DNA of 64,000 bases from Paraglaciecola sp030730205. Its GTDB lineage: Bacteria > Pseudomonadota > Gammaproteobacteria > Enterobacterales > Alteromonadaceae. A program made the position numbers and the translations under genes. Position 1 is the stretch's first letter. Each line of letters opens with the position of its first letter. The DNA lies in the NCBI RefSeq assembly GCF_052119645.1, contig NZ_JBGQOM010000006.1:248001-312000 (forward strand), read 5' to 3'. A model generated the notes under the pieces. The model was not told the DNA's origin. It ran no database searches and was given only the letters and a program-made list of their open reading frames with translations. Shown piece after piece: positions 38,069 to 46,651 of this stretch.

Positions 38069-38082
38069 GTTGCATTTGCAAC
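38069..38082. promoter_or_regulatory. 14-bp palindrome upstream of the MarR-like gene
   Basis: GTTGCATTTGCAAC, followed by TATTT. The exact reverse complement, also followed by TATTT, lies at 38779-38792 upstream of the next operon. Probably the binding site of the MarR-like protein. Confidence 0.65.
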
Positions 38083-38133
38083 TATTTATTATCACAATGA
38101 AATTGTCGATATTTGAGGAGTGACTTAGAAAAA

Positions 38134-38562
38134 ATGTTTGATCTTAGACATAACATAATGCCATCACACTTTCGGAACATACTTGCTTTGATCGAGAAAA
38201 ACCTCATTCCGGCCTATCAACAATTCGATCTGACTGAAAATCAATTCCAGATATTGAATGCACTCCCTAGCAGTGAGATGTCTGATAGAGGAGGGGTTGG
38301 TCAAAAATTATTAGTACAAGTAACTGGATTTCCGAAGCATCAAATAACAAGAGAGTTGGCCAAATTGGAAACAAGAGGATTGCTGAGAAGAACTGTAGAT
38401 CAGCAGTCACGCAGATGTAAAAATATCATTTTGACTAAGGAGGGGAGCAACTTAGCCGGTGATATTTCTTTGATATACAACAACGTGCTCAGAGACGTCT
38501 TTTCGGTCTTAAGTGACGAAGAATGCTCGACTCTGCAAAAACTACTCTTAAAAGTATACTGA
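38134..38562 (+). CDS. MarR-like winged-helix regulator
   Basis: 142 aa from the ATG at 38134; GAGGAG lies 13 nt upstream, slightly far, and a TTG at 38113 is an unlikely alternative. An N-terminal helical segment is followed by LTENQFQILNAL, VTGFPKHQITRELAKLETRGLLRR and RRCKNIILTKEGSNLA, the helix-helix-wing order of MarR proteins, with a C-terminal dimerisation helix. It lies between two copies of a 14-bp palindrome, one before itself and one before the recombinase operon, so it probably represses both its own gene and the recombinases. Ligand unknown. Confidence 0.85.
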   Translation: MFDLRHNIMPSHFRNILALIEKNLIPAYQQFDLTENQFQILNALPSSEMSDRGGVGQKLLVQVTGFPKHQITRELAKLETRGLLRRTVDQQSRRCKNIILTKEGSNLAGDISLIYNNVLRDVFSVLSDEECSTLQKLLLKVY

Positions 38563-38892
38563 AAATAGCTTAAATTTTACGATGGCTTGTTTTCATATTT
38601 AGCCACACATTTTAAACATTTTAGTTTTGCTGAAAGTCCCTAAATTACTAGCGTCGGTAACATTTTATTGGCGTTGATAATATTCTAATTTATCGAAAGT
38701 TTTTGTAGTAAAAAATGACGATACAAAGCTAACAATCCACCCGTACTACTTATCATTTTGAATCAAAATAAGCAAACTGTTGCAAATGCAACTATTTCAT
38801 CAATTATCATTTTGAAATTTTTTTCATATGAAGCGGAAAACTGAAGATATCGTGTCACCATGAGTTGTGAATTTAATAAAAAAGGATGTTTT
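38563..38892. promoter_or_regulatory. Regulatory region of the recombinase operon, with palindrome at 38779-38792
   Basis: AT-rich 330 bp without a gene. GTTGCAAATGCAAC at 38779-38792 matches the palindrome at 38069. The sequence TATCATTTTGAA occurs twice around it (near 38751 and 38806). AAAGGA before the ATG at 38893 is the RBS. Confidence 0.55.
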
Positions 38893-39453
38893 ATGCAGCT
38901 TAATTCACAAATACAGCAGATTGCTTATGGACGAATCAGAATAGCCAAAGAAGCCACTGACGCATTTATTTTAACGTCGAGTTTTAGATATCAGATAGAT
39001 AACAAATTACTGAGTACAAAACCCACTTTATCGGAACTCAGTAATTTTGAACTTCCGCTTGCATACAAAAATGAATTCGGCATGTACCGAGTTTTTGCAG
39101 GGTGGATTGTACTTCAACCCCCATATATGAGTTCGAAAGAATTGGATAAAAAAATATCTGTCATTGTATTTGATGCTAAACCGCCAAAAATAGAGGCGAT
39201 AGCTTGGGAATATGTTTCATTCATTCTCTCTCGCACACATCATCGAAATGCTGTTTTGTCTCAAATTTTTCAAATGCTGATTACGTGCCCCCCTCATATT
39301 TTAGAGAGGCTGACAGGCGCGAGTCTCAGTAAGCAGCCTGAGCCAGCAACAATGAAGCTTTGCTCGGAATCGCGGCAAGCCGTCCGAACTCAAATGAAAA
39401 AAGGGGCAACAGCCAAAAAAGCAGAAGAAATGGGGGAGATGTTATGGATTTAG
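38893..39453 (+). CDS. Unknown small protein, first gene of the recombinase operon
   Basis: 186 aa. The Met at 38893 has AAAGGA upstream; an earlier ATG at 38860 has no RBS. No domain is recognised. Mixed alpha/beta composition, with a basic tail (RTQMKKGATAKKAEEMGE). Its 3' end overlaps the start of the 479-aa recombinase gene by 10 bp, so translation is coupled. Its similarity to the 175-aa product at 37429 suggests a conserved accessory of this recombinase module. A role as DNA-binding or directionality factor is possible, but only by position. Confidence 0.75.
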   Translation: MQLNSQIQQIAYGRIRIAKEATDAFILTSSFRYQIDNKLLSTKPTLSELSNFELPLAYKNEFGMYRVFAGWIVLQPPYMSSKELDKKISVIVFDAKPPKIEAIAWEYVSFILSRTHHRNAVLSQIFQMLITCPPHILERLTGASLSKQPEPATMKLCSESRQAVRTQMKKGATAKKAEEMGEMLWI

Positions 39454-40883
39454 ATTCATCTAAAACTAGCAAACATAACTCGTATAGCTTGGCTCACATC
39501 GTCAGACGTAAAAAGTGTCTTTTGGGTGATGTTGGTTGTTTAACCAATGATGTAGTCACAACAGTTCTGCAAAGATGCGAAAAGCAGTTAGAGTCAAATC
39601 CTGCAGTTGGGTTTGTGATGGCAAGTTTATTTTCAGGCCGAAACCTATCTCAGTTGCTTGAAGCAGAAACTTCCCTCCCAAGTAACCCTCGTGCGGAAGA
39701 TGTCGAAAATGGTTTTTTTATTAACTCAATTTGGCAGTATCCAGAACTTAAAATACCCTCTATTCACAAATATTTATTTAGAGTTGCCGACGGTCCTGGG
39801 CAAATTCTTCTTCCGTTGAAACTGTTGCCAGCTTTCCAAGCTGCTAAAGAAGACGCTCAAAGCATTGAAAACTTAAGCGAGTACGTTACTCAATTCTGCA
39901 AACAATATTTGAGAGGTCTATTTCAACATGTAAACATAACTCGGCTGCAATTGCACTTAGCACATAGTGCTCCAAAATATAACTTAAATCGTGCTGAAGT
40001 CGCATATATTGCTGACCATGATCTTAAGTACAACAACCAGTGTGCGTATGGTTTATTTGATTCAAACAAAGTTGTCCAAAAACATATTCACTTCATAAAT
40101 TCGCTTACCACAGAGGCAAGTTTAACAACCTTTCAAGTGCAGACTCTCGAAAAAGAATGTTTCGTTGGCAGTTGCCGGGTTGCAAACGATTCAGCTGTTG
40201 AAATGCTATTTAAACATTGTTGTAATTTTATAAATCCTAAGCCTACCACTCAAAATGAAATCGTTAATACATTTAATTTTTACACGATGTACGTCGTTTT
40301 TTTTCTCGAGTTATGCACGCTGCATCGGCCCATCGTGTCAGAGTTTGGGACACTTAAACATTTCGATCTTATTTCAGGCAGTCTGGTGATATGCGACAAA
40401 GGCAGCAAAAGTACGCGACTTGTTTACCTTCCAGTTATCGCAATTGAAATTTTGCATACTTATCTGAGTTTTATAAGAAACTTAACGTATAAATTGCAAT
40501 TTATTTATCCACATATTTCTAATACGCTCTCAAGAATACTCAGTGGTCAGACTAATTTATTCAATCTCTGGAATAGCAGTGGTTTGAGGCCATATCACGC
40601 TAAACATGCATTTTCTTTGATTGGCGCTAAATTCCCTTTTCCAGTGAATTGGGCGCGTCACTTTGTTGCAACATTTCTTATGCAAAAAGGTTTTTCAAGA
40701 AATGAGCTAGAAGTCTTCATGGGTCATGCACCAGCCCCGGATACTTTGCACTCTGCATTTAGTTCATATAAGTTTTCGACAAATCGAGCAATCAGTAGAG
40801 AAATTGAAAACTATATAGTGAGCACATTAGAGCTACCACTCATTGTTAACAGTATGGAAGTCAAATCATGGAAGACACGCTAA
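39444..40883 (+). CDS. Tyrosine recombinase-like protein 1 of a paired module
   Basis: 479 aa. The ATG at 39444 has GGGGGAG 5 nt upstream. The C-terminal third has a divergent tyrosine-recombinase layout: LCTLHRPIVSEF (first Arg), RPYHAKHAF, NWARHFVATFLMQKGFSRNELEVFMGHA (Arg-His and Gly-His) and a Tyr in AFSSYKFS. The N-terminal ~250 residues match no core-binding domain known to me. It overlaps both neighbours, by 10 bp upstream and 16 bp downstream. Multi-recombinase operons form integration modules of genomic islands; which family this one is cannot be settled by eye. Confidence 0.75.
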   Translation: MDLDSSKTSKHNSYSLAHIVRRKKCLLGDVGCLTNDVVTTVLQRCEKQLESNPAVGFVMASLFSGRNLSQLLEAETSLPSNPRAEDVENGFFINSIWQYPELKIPSIHKYLFRVADGPGQILLPLKLLPAFQAAKEDAQSIENLSEYVTQFCKQYLRGLFQHVNITRLQLHLAHSAPKYNLNRAEVAYIADHDLKYNNQCAYGLFDSNKVVQKHIHFINSLTTEASLTTFQVQTLEKECFVGSCRVANDSAVEMLFKHCCNFINPKPTTQNEIVNTFNFYTMYVVFFLELCTLHRPIVSEFGTLKHFDLISGSLVICDKGSKSTRLVYLPVIAIEILHTYLSFIRNLTYKLQFIYPHISNTLSRILSGQTNLFNLWNSSGLRPYHAKHAFSLIGAKFPFPVNWARHFVATFLMQKGFSRNELEVFMGHAPAPDTLHSAFSSYKFSTNRAISREIENYIVSTLELPLIVNSMEVKSWKTR

Positions 40884-43800
40884 AAACTAATCAAAGCGTA
40901 CAAAATTTTGATAAAAAACTGATTGAAGACATTTTAGACGCCATTAAGTCAGGCTCAATAACTGAGAACAAAAGTAGTTTACGAAAAGCTGCATTGAAAA
41001 TTTTATCGGTTAGCTGTGACACAATTTCAGATGCACTTCAGATAGCTTTAAATGCAAAAGAAATAAAGCTTCTCAAGATTAATTTTCAGGCAGTAAATGA
41101 GTTTATTAACTCAAAGTCATCAAAGAATAACGGAATAATTCGCGCTTTACTCTGGGAGATAAAGTTTCTATACGACCAAATAATAAAAAACAGTTCAAGC
41201 GTAAAGCTTAAACACGAACTGGATCTAAATCTCGAAATTCTAGCAAATTCAGTAAGTCATTTTCTAACTCAAAGAGCTGAATTAATTGTAAGAACACCCG
41301 ACCCCTCAATTGAATTTATTTTAGAAAACGTCGTTATTTTTGCTGCGTCGCAAGGGGGACTTGCATTTGAAGAAGCTCTAAACAGTTTGGTTAGTATCTT
41401 ACAAAAAAATGTTCACCCCATTTCAGTCGTAAACCAAGAAATATTCATCGATCTTATATATGAAAAGTCGGGGCACCCCACAAATATTCGCAATGAAGAA
41501 ACACGGACTACTGTGCGCCGCTGGTATCCAGATGTGTTGAGCAAAGCCGCTATTATAGCTTACTTGTCAGCGAGGACTTCTTTTCCAGATTTAGAGACAG
41601 TAACGCTCAAAACTTTATTAAAGAATTTAGTTTCAACGTTTAATAAGACCTCTCAATTGACCTTTACTAAAAACAGTAAATTTTTGCAAGCATGCTTTAA
41701 AGCTGGAATTAGACGTAACGATTCTCCTCTTCCTTACTTTATGGAACATTACGCCACGGGAGAACTATACAGTCCTTCCATGCCCTTAGAGTCATTATTA
41801 GCCTTTCATAATAAGAAGTTAAAAGTTAATAGCGAACATGCGGTGAATAAGCTGAACACCAGCCTTCAACATTCAGTAAGTATTAATATTCGTCAGCTAA
41901 AAAATAATGCGGTTGAGTACTGTAAAGATCACGAAATTATTGAGCAGATGAAAAACATTTTGCGAGCTGAAGTCGATGAAGATCAATCTAGATTGGTTAC
42001 ATTAAACAGGCTTAAACAGTTACACGTAATCTATGATTTCAACGTACAAGTCGAAATTATTCATGAATGGGTGATGGATGGCTTGAGTTCGAATCGTTGG
42101 AAGCATGCCCGTGGTACGGGTATAAGATACATGAATGCGATCGCTAATGTCTGGGTTGAAACTTGGAAAAGCACCAACATCAAAGAATGCGGCTCTGATG
42201 AAATGGATTCATTTTTTGAAGAGATGGTACTACAACGAGCCGAACAAGATTCTACAGTTAAAGACACACTAACTTTACTATTTATATTTATTGCCGAGAA
42301 TTATGCGTTGGCCGTTCCGGAATGGATATCTGAAGAAGCCCAGTCGTTTCATGTTAGAAGTGAACTAATTCCTGAGCACCACTTTGAAAGATTACGGGTA
42401 GACATAGCAGAGTTCTATTTTACTGAATCCGATAGTTTCAAACAAAGTTTAGACGTATTTATTATTTTTCTTCGCCGTGGATTTTTTAGGCCATCGGAAG
42501 TATTTAAATTGCAAATGAGGGATATAGAATCTTCAAATATTTTGTGGGTTTATTTAAGGCGTAATGCTTTTGGTGGTCTAAAAACCGCTAGTTCAAACAG
42601 AAAGGTGCCGCTAGGAGTCTTACTCAAACCGGCGGAGTATGAAACAGTTGAAAATTTTATCAGACAACGAAAAGTAGAAACCGAAGGTAGAAAAAATGCA
42701 CTGCTATTTTCGCAGCAAATCAATCATGACGTCATGTTTAATGACAGTAAAATTAGAAGCCAAATTACTGAGTTACTATCAAGTTATGGTGATTTAAGAA
42801 TCGTGTCTTATCAATTTAGACATACTAGCATTTCATTCCTACAGTTAATAATTTTTAGCGATATTGAGACAACAAGGCGGTACACCGGATATACGGAGAG
42901 TCAGATCAAGCAGATACGGCGTTATTTCATAGCTCATCAAAATGACCTCTACTATCAAATTTCAAGTGTGGTCGGGCACATAAGTCCCAGCACCACCATA
43001 ACAACATATTCACATTTCACCGATCTTTTACTTAACCAATATTTGATGAAGTCAAATATTACGGAATCCATTCAATTTTGGTCAAAACTTTCGGGTTTTT
43101 CAGAAACGAGAATATTGAGTCAATTGGCGGAGAAAGTTGAATTGAATCAAAACATAGACGCGTGCCAACTGATTGGATTCTTCGATAAACAGTTAAAAAA
43201 ATATTCTACCAACATTGGTATTAAAATGAACACTCCTATTAGCCCCTCTCGTACTCTAAATGGCGCATTTGAACCTTCGCTTGCGCATTGTGAAAGAATA
43301 TTGAAAGAACATAGTAATGGGAACACTAGAAGTGATATTTCAGCTACGCTAACTTTGTCTACAAAATATGTTATTGCTGTGATTGAAGCAGCACAATTAA
43401 TAAAACGGCATTCTGCTTATCAAACCAGTAGAGGAAAATCGCGGTTAGTTAATTCTACTTCAGACAGTATTCGGCCGACAAAAATGCAAACTAAAGCCGA
43501 AGACGTTGACCGTCTGCAGATTTGTGAGCTGTTATTGAAAAATTTTGCAAAATCCCCCAAATTTACTAAGCAGCTAATTCATCACCTTCTTTCTAATGTT
43601 GCCAATGATCATAGTTATTTATCGTTAAACACTGTTAAACGTACAGGTCAATTTATCCACTTTTTTCAAGCCTTGTTACCTAAAGAACGTTGGTACATTA
43701 TTCTTCACCCTCCCGCTGATTATTCGGACATAGAAAAGTGGCAAAGCATCAAAGCTAAAGTGAAACAAATGGAAGTCAGTGATCAAACAAAAAACAATAA

Positions 43801-43972
43801 AAACATGTTTCCCCAAGGGCAAGCCAAATTATATCTAATGCATCCAAACGCCTTTGATATCAAAAACAAAAGACCTCAACAGCAGATGAGTAAGTATTCC
43901 ACCAACTCTTTGAAAAATGCATGCCATTGGGTTGCAATTCATCTAAAGTCGCTTCAACTTTATACAGAGTAA
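40868..43972 (+). CDS. Very large tyrosine recombinase (1034 aa), partner of the module
   Basis: 1034 aa, about 2.5 times a usual integrase. The catalytic domain is central: Arg (about R541) in RRGFFRPSEVFKLQMRDIE, R651-H652 in VSYQFRHTSIS, H704 in SSVVGHISPSTT and Tyr (about Y714) in ITTYSHFTD. This is followed by about 300 residues including an HTH-like stretch (GNTRSDISATLTLSTKYVIAVIEAAQLI) and a basic C-terminus. The first ~500 residues are helical without a recognised domain. It overlaps the 479-aa recombinase gene by 16 bp. It likely acts with it for site-specific integration; unusual size and architecture make it worth classification. Confidence 0.82.
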   Translation: MEDTLKTNQSVQNFDKKLIEDILDAIKSGSITENKSSLRKAALKILSVSCDTISDALQIALNAKEIKLLKINFQAVNEFINSKSSKNNGIIRALLWEIKFLYDQIIKNSSSVKLKHELDLNLEILANSVSHFLTQRAELIVRTPDPSIEFILENVVIFAASQGGLAFEEALNSLVSILQKNVHPISVVNQEIFIDLIYEKSGHPTNIRNEETRTTVRRWYPDVLSKAAIIAYLSARTSFPDLETVTLKTLLKNLVSTFNKTSQLTFTKNSKFLQACFKAGIRRNDSPLPYFMEHYATGELYSPSMPLESLLAFHNKKLKVNSEHAVNKLNTSLQHSVSINIRQLKNNAVEYCKDHEIIEQMKNILRAEVDEDQSRLVTLNRLKQLHVIYDFNVQVEIIHEWVMDGLSSNRWKHARGTGIRYMNAIANVWVETWKSTNIKECGSDEMDSFFEEMVLQRAEQDSTVKDTLTLLFIFIAENYALAVPEWISEEAQSFHVRSELIPEHHFERLRVDIAEFYFTESDSFKQSLDVFIIFLRRGFFRPSEVFKLQMRDIESSNILWVYLRRNAFGGLKTASSNRKVPLGVLLKPAEYETVENFIRQRKVETEGRKNALLFSQQINHDVMFNDSKIRSQITELLSSYGDLRIVSYQFRHTSISFLQLIIFSDIETTRRYTGYTESQIKQIRRYFIAHQNDLYYQISSVVGHISPSTTITTYSHFTDLLLNQYLMKSNITESIQFWSKLSGFSETRILSQLAEKVELNQNIDACQLIGFFDKQLKKYSTNIGIKMNTPISPSRTLNGAFEPSLAHCERILKEHSNGNTRSDISATLTLSTKYVIAVIEAAQLIKRHSAYQTSRGKSRLVNSTSDSIRPTKMQTKAEDVDRLQICELLLKNFAKSPKFTKQLIHHLLSNVANDHSYLSLNTVKRTGQFIHFFQALLPKERWYIILHPPADYSDIEKWQSIKAKVKQMEVSDQTKNNKNMFPQGQAKLYLMHPNAFDIKNKRPQQQMSKYSTNSLKNACHWVAIHLKSLQLYTE

Positions 43973-44402
43973 CCAATATCAATTCATCAGTTCACTATTT
44001 AGTTTATGGCATTGAGCTATGTGAAATATTATCTGTATTAATATTATCGATTTGGTGTCAGAAGCTCCAGAGCAAACTTTGCTTTACAAAAATCGTCCAG
44101 ATCTCATGAATTTTGTGTAGTAACTTCTGCGATGGGTTTACTGTTTCTTGTTATTAGAGTGTGAGTCCAGTGCTTGGACTCAAATTTGCGTAGTACACAA
44201 TTTAAATTTCGTTTGAATAGTGATATTGGGTATATTGCGTCGTACTTTTTTCTATTCATTGTGACCACTTATCTTCCTCTATCCTTGTAGACACTTTTAC
44301 TCAGAAACTTAAACAAGTCTGCCAAATGTTAATGACTATAATCTACTATTTGGGATCGTTCATTTATCGTTAAATAACGATTAAAAATCGGTACATTGCA
44401 AC
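43973..44402. other. Gene-free AT-rich stretch beyond the recombinase module
   Basis: No gene is supported in 430 bp. ATCGTTA (44366-44372) and TAACGAT (44375-44381) form a tight inverted pair; AAATAACGAT here (44372-44381) also occurs at 35332. It may be the right end of the element (inference). Confidence 0.35.
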
Positions 44403-44753
44403 TTAGTATGACCTTTCAAAATGCGCTAAAACTTTGATAGAATAGTAAACAGAATGAAGTCCATCCAAATTCTCGCCAGCTAAATCAACCGGTCTTTTAC
44501 CGTTGAATGGCGGGTTATGGTTGATCATTGTCATATAGCCATAAATGTTAGCCGGATTGGTGAATAGGTGGCGTAGCTCTGAATGAATATTTAGTAAAAG
44601 TGATAAACGTTGCTCTTGATCTGGCGTGATTTCAGAAGGGATATTTTTAGGATCAAACCCAAGAACGATAAGTTTTTCTGCCTCGCTTAGTTGCCATTTT
44701 CCAACAAGTTTTATTACCGATAGAAGGATATTATTGAGTTGTTTGTAGCCCAA
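44403..44753 (-). CDS. DUF2384-like (MbcA/ParS/Xre C-terminal) antitoxin-like protein, orphan
   Basis: 116 aa starting at TTG with GGAG about 9 nt upstream. The C-terminal half (LLLNIHSELRHLFTNPANIYGYMTMINHNPPFNGKRPVDLAGENLDGLHSVYYSI) follows the DUF2384 toxin-binding pattern: LFxxP, NxxFxGxxPxDL, DGL. Such proteins normally neutralise a RES-domain NAD-glycohydrolase encoded next door. No RES gene is visible on either side, so it may be a solitary antitoxin or have another function. It is the last gene of the reverse-strand cargo of the integrative element. Confidence 0.65.
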   Translation of the reverse strand: MGYKQLNNILLSVIKLVGKWQLSEAEKLIVLGFDPKNIPSEITPDQEQRLSLLLNIHSELRHLFTNPANIYGYMTMINHNPPFNGKRPVDLAGENLDGLHSVYYSIKVLAHFERSY

Positions 44754-44797
44754 GCAAATGCGCTCCTATGGTAATCAAACTGTTGGATTCGATCCTA

Positions 44798-45100
44798 TCA
44801 TCTACTGCAACGCTCTAAATCGAATCCAAATTTTTCGTCAGGTAGATTGTGTTCATCATCAAACATTACTAGTACTCTTCTATGCTCTTTCAACGCAGAC
44901 AACGCTATTTTGAAGCAGCTTTCACATAAATCAACATGATACACATTTCCATCTTCTCCTGAGCCATAGCCGAAAGTGGCTGTTAAATTCGCATTCACTT
45001 CGCTCTTTTTACCTTTGATATTTGTGCTAACACTCTGCTCACAAACGTCACAAGTTATGTCTAATACAGTATCCATAAGTCTTTTTTCTATAATTTTCAT
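44798..45100 (-). CDS. Small CxxC zinc-ribbon-like protein
   Basis: 100 aa with two CxxC pairs (CDVC near the N-terminus and CESC in the middle), suggesting a four-cysteine zinc site on a small beta-rich protein. The ending FDDEHNLPDEKFGFDLERC is acidic. I do not recognise the family. It sits between the alarmone hydrolase-like gene and the DUF2384 gene on the same strand. Confidence 0.65.
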   Translation of the reverse strand: MKIIEKRLMDTVLDITCDVCEQSVSTNIKGKKSEVNANLTATFGYGSGEDGNVYHVDLCESCFKIALSALKEHRRVLVMFDDEHNLPDEKFGFDLERCSR

Positions 45101-45188
45101 CTTTAAAACTCAGCTTTTATAGTTGATTTCTGATGAGATCAAAATCGCGAACACAGTCGTGAGTTGGTCTGCGATTGTTACTAGATTT

Positions 45189-45989
45189 TTATTTCAAATC
45201 GACCAAAGTACAATCAACAAAGTAACTTTTGAATTCATTTTCTGGCGCTGGGAGAAAACTACCAACCACTAAAACAGTGCCTTTGTGGTCTTCGTTGAGA
45301 ACGAAATTACGCAGTAGCCCCAATTCAAAAAGTGTGTGTAGTTGTGAGGACTTTGGTTGAATTATTCTAGCCTCAACATCACCCAATTCCGTGTATGCGA
45401 CGAATAAAAGATGATGAGATTCTTGAGCCCAGTATATATTGCTGTCGGCGGCCCAAACTTTCAGCATGTCTAACATTGAGTGCTTTGCTGATTGAAACGC
45501 TAGCAGATAAGTCGCAAGCTCAATCAATTGGTTTGAAGCCTTGTTACAAGAAGAAATGAGTTTTTCACACCATTTGAAATATTCATAGCATTTTTCTGGC
45601 GTCCAAGATTTGGGGAGGGCACTTAAATTACTGATCAGATCAGCAAGTTTGATGCAGTGTGCGTCTGAACTCAGTGCTTCCATTTTATTCAGTGCATTAG
45701 CTTTTCGCTCGCGCAGTGGCAATGACTTGTCGTCAGTTAAGCCCTTTACTAAGTCCAACACATGTTGTCCAAATTTCTCAACAATGGTTTCTGCGGTTAC
45801 GCTGGTATCTTCAAGAGTGTCGTGTAATAGCCCGGCAATTAACACCACCTCATCGTTAATACCAAAATATTGCAGTATTTTAACCACCTCTAAAAGGTGG
45901 TCGATGTATGGGGAGTCATCAAATTTTCGTGTTTGACCGCTGTGCGCAAGCTTCGCAAGTTCCTTCGCTTTTAATAGTAATTCACTCAT
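45189..45989 (-). CDS. MESH1/SpoT-like HD hydrolase, predicted (p)ppGpp hydrolase
   Basis: 266 aa. The first ~170 residues are the HD domain of RelA/SpoT-type hydrolases: LAHSGQTRKFDDSPYIDHLLEV, AGLLHDTLEDTSVTAETIVEKFG (HD plus ED) and CIKLADLISNL. No synthetase domain follows, so it is a small-alarmone-hydrolase (MESH1-like) type. A C-terminal extension of ~95 residues (from KVWAADSNIYW) is not recognised. The substrate is likely (p)ppGpp or a related nucleotide, in the cytoplasm. Its location in integrase-borne cargo suggests a role in the element or in phage defence; that is inference. Confidence 0.8.
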   Translation of the reverse strand: MSELLLKAKELAKLAHSGQTRKFDDSPYIDHLLEVVKILQYFGINDEVVLIAGLLHDTLEDTSVTAETIVEKFGQHVLDLVKGLTDDKSLPLRERKANALNKMEALSSDAHCIKLADLISNLSALPKSWTPEKCYEYFKWCEKLISSCNKASNQLIELATYLLAFQSAKHSMLDMLKVWAADSNIYWAQESHHLLFVAYTELGDVEARIIQPKSSQLHTLFELGLLRNFVLNEDHKGTVLVVGSFLPAPENEFKSYFVDCTLVDLK

Positions 45990-46006
45990 ACTGATTCCTT
46001 ATTTTG

Positions 46007-46594
46007 CTAGATAGAGTTTTGGGCATGGGCGCCCGATGGGTTGGTCTGTTTAATTGCATTTGGCAGTGAGACTTTAAAAGCCGCAACTTGCCCGCTTAAT
46101 TTTGAATTCTCGATAAGTAAGTTGGCATTCTGCTTCGCTAGTATTTTGAGTTCGCTTTGCAATTCGTTGATATCAGTTTCAAGTAGTTTGATTGACTGAT
46201 CTGCGCTGGTTTCATAGTCTTTGTAAAAATTCAGAGACTCTTGATGTTTTAATATCAAATCATCAGCACGTTTTTCATATAATTTTTGACAACGTCTAAA
46301 CGCGCTGATAACTAAAAACTCTAACTGTTCTCGCTGACGAGATATCATCTGAATTGCAGCATCTGAAATGTCTGAGGGTAAATCGTCTAACGATAATTCC
46401 TGACTGTCTATTTCGCCAAAATTCCCCACGCGTTTGGCAGTATAGGTATCCCATACATCGCGGATCCTGATTAGGCCACCTCTAAAACCTAATGATGCAC
46501 GAATAGCCCCTGGATTGGGTGTTTTTCCCTTTAGCTCCAATGCTAAAGCCGCTTCGATTATTTCTTTTTCTTTAACTTCTGGATGACGAGCCAT
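46007..46594 (-). CDS. KfrA-like DNA-binding protein
   Basis: 195 aa. The N-terminus (EIIEAALALELKGKTPNPGAIRASLGFRGGLIRIRDVWDTY) matches the KfrA N-terminal DNA-binding domain found on plasmids and integrative elements. The rest is mostly coiled coil (residues about 80-175, including ELQSELKILAKQNANLLIENSKLSGQ). KfrA proteins bind their own promoter and can aid partition. Its presence supports a mobile origin of this cluster. Confidence 0.8.
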   Translation of the reverse strand: MARHPEVKEKEIIEAALALELKGKTPNPGAIRASLGFRGGLIRIRDVWDTYTAKRVGNFGEIDSQELSLDDLPSDISDAAIQMISRQREQLEFLVISAFRRCQKLYEKRADDLILKHQESLNFYKDYETSADQSIKLLETDINELQSELKILAKQNANLLIENSKLSGQVAAFKVSLPNAIKQTNPSGAHAQNSI

Positions 46595-46651
46595 TATTCA
46601 ATTCCTTTAATTAATTTAATTAGTTGCATTAATTTAAATTTTTAACCTGCA

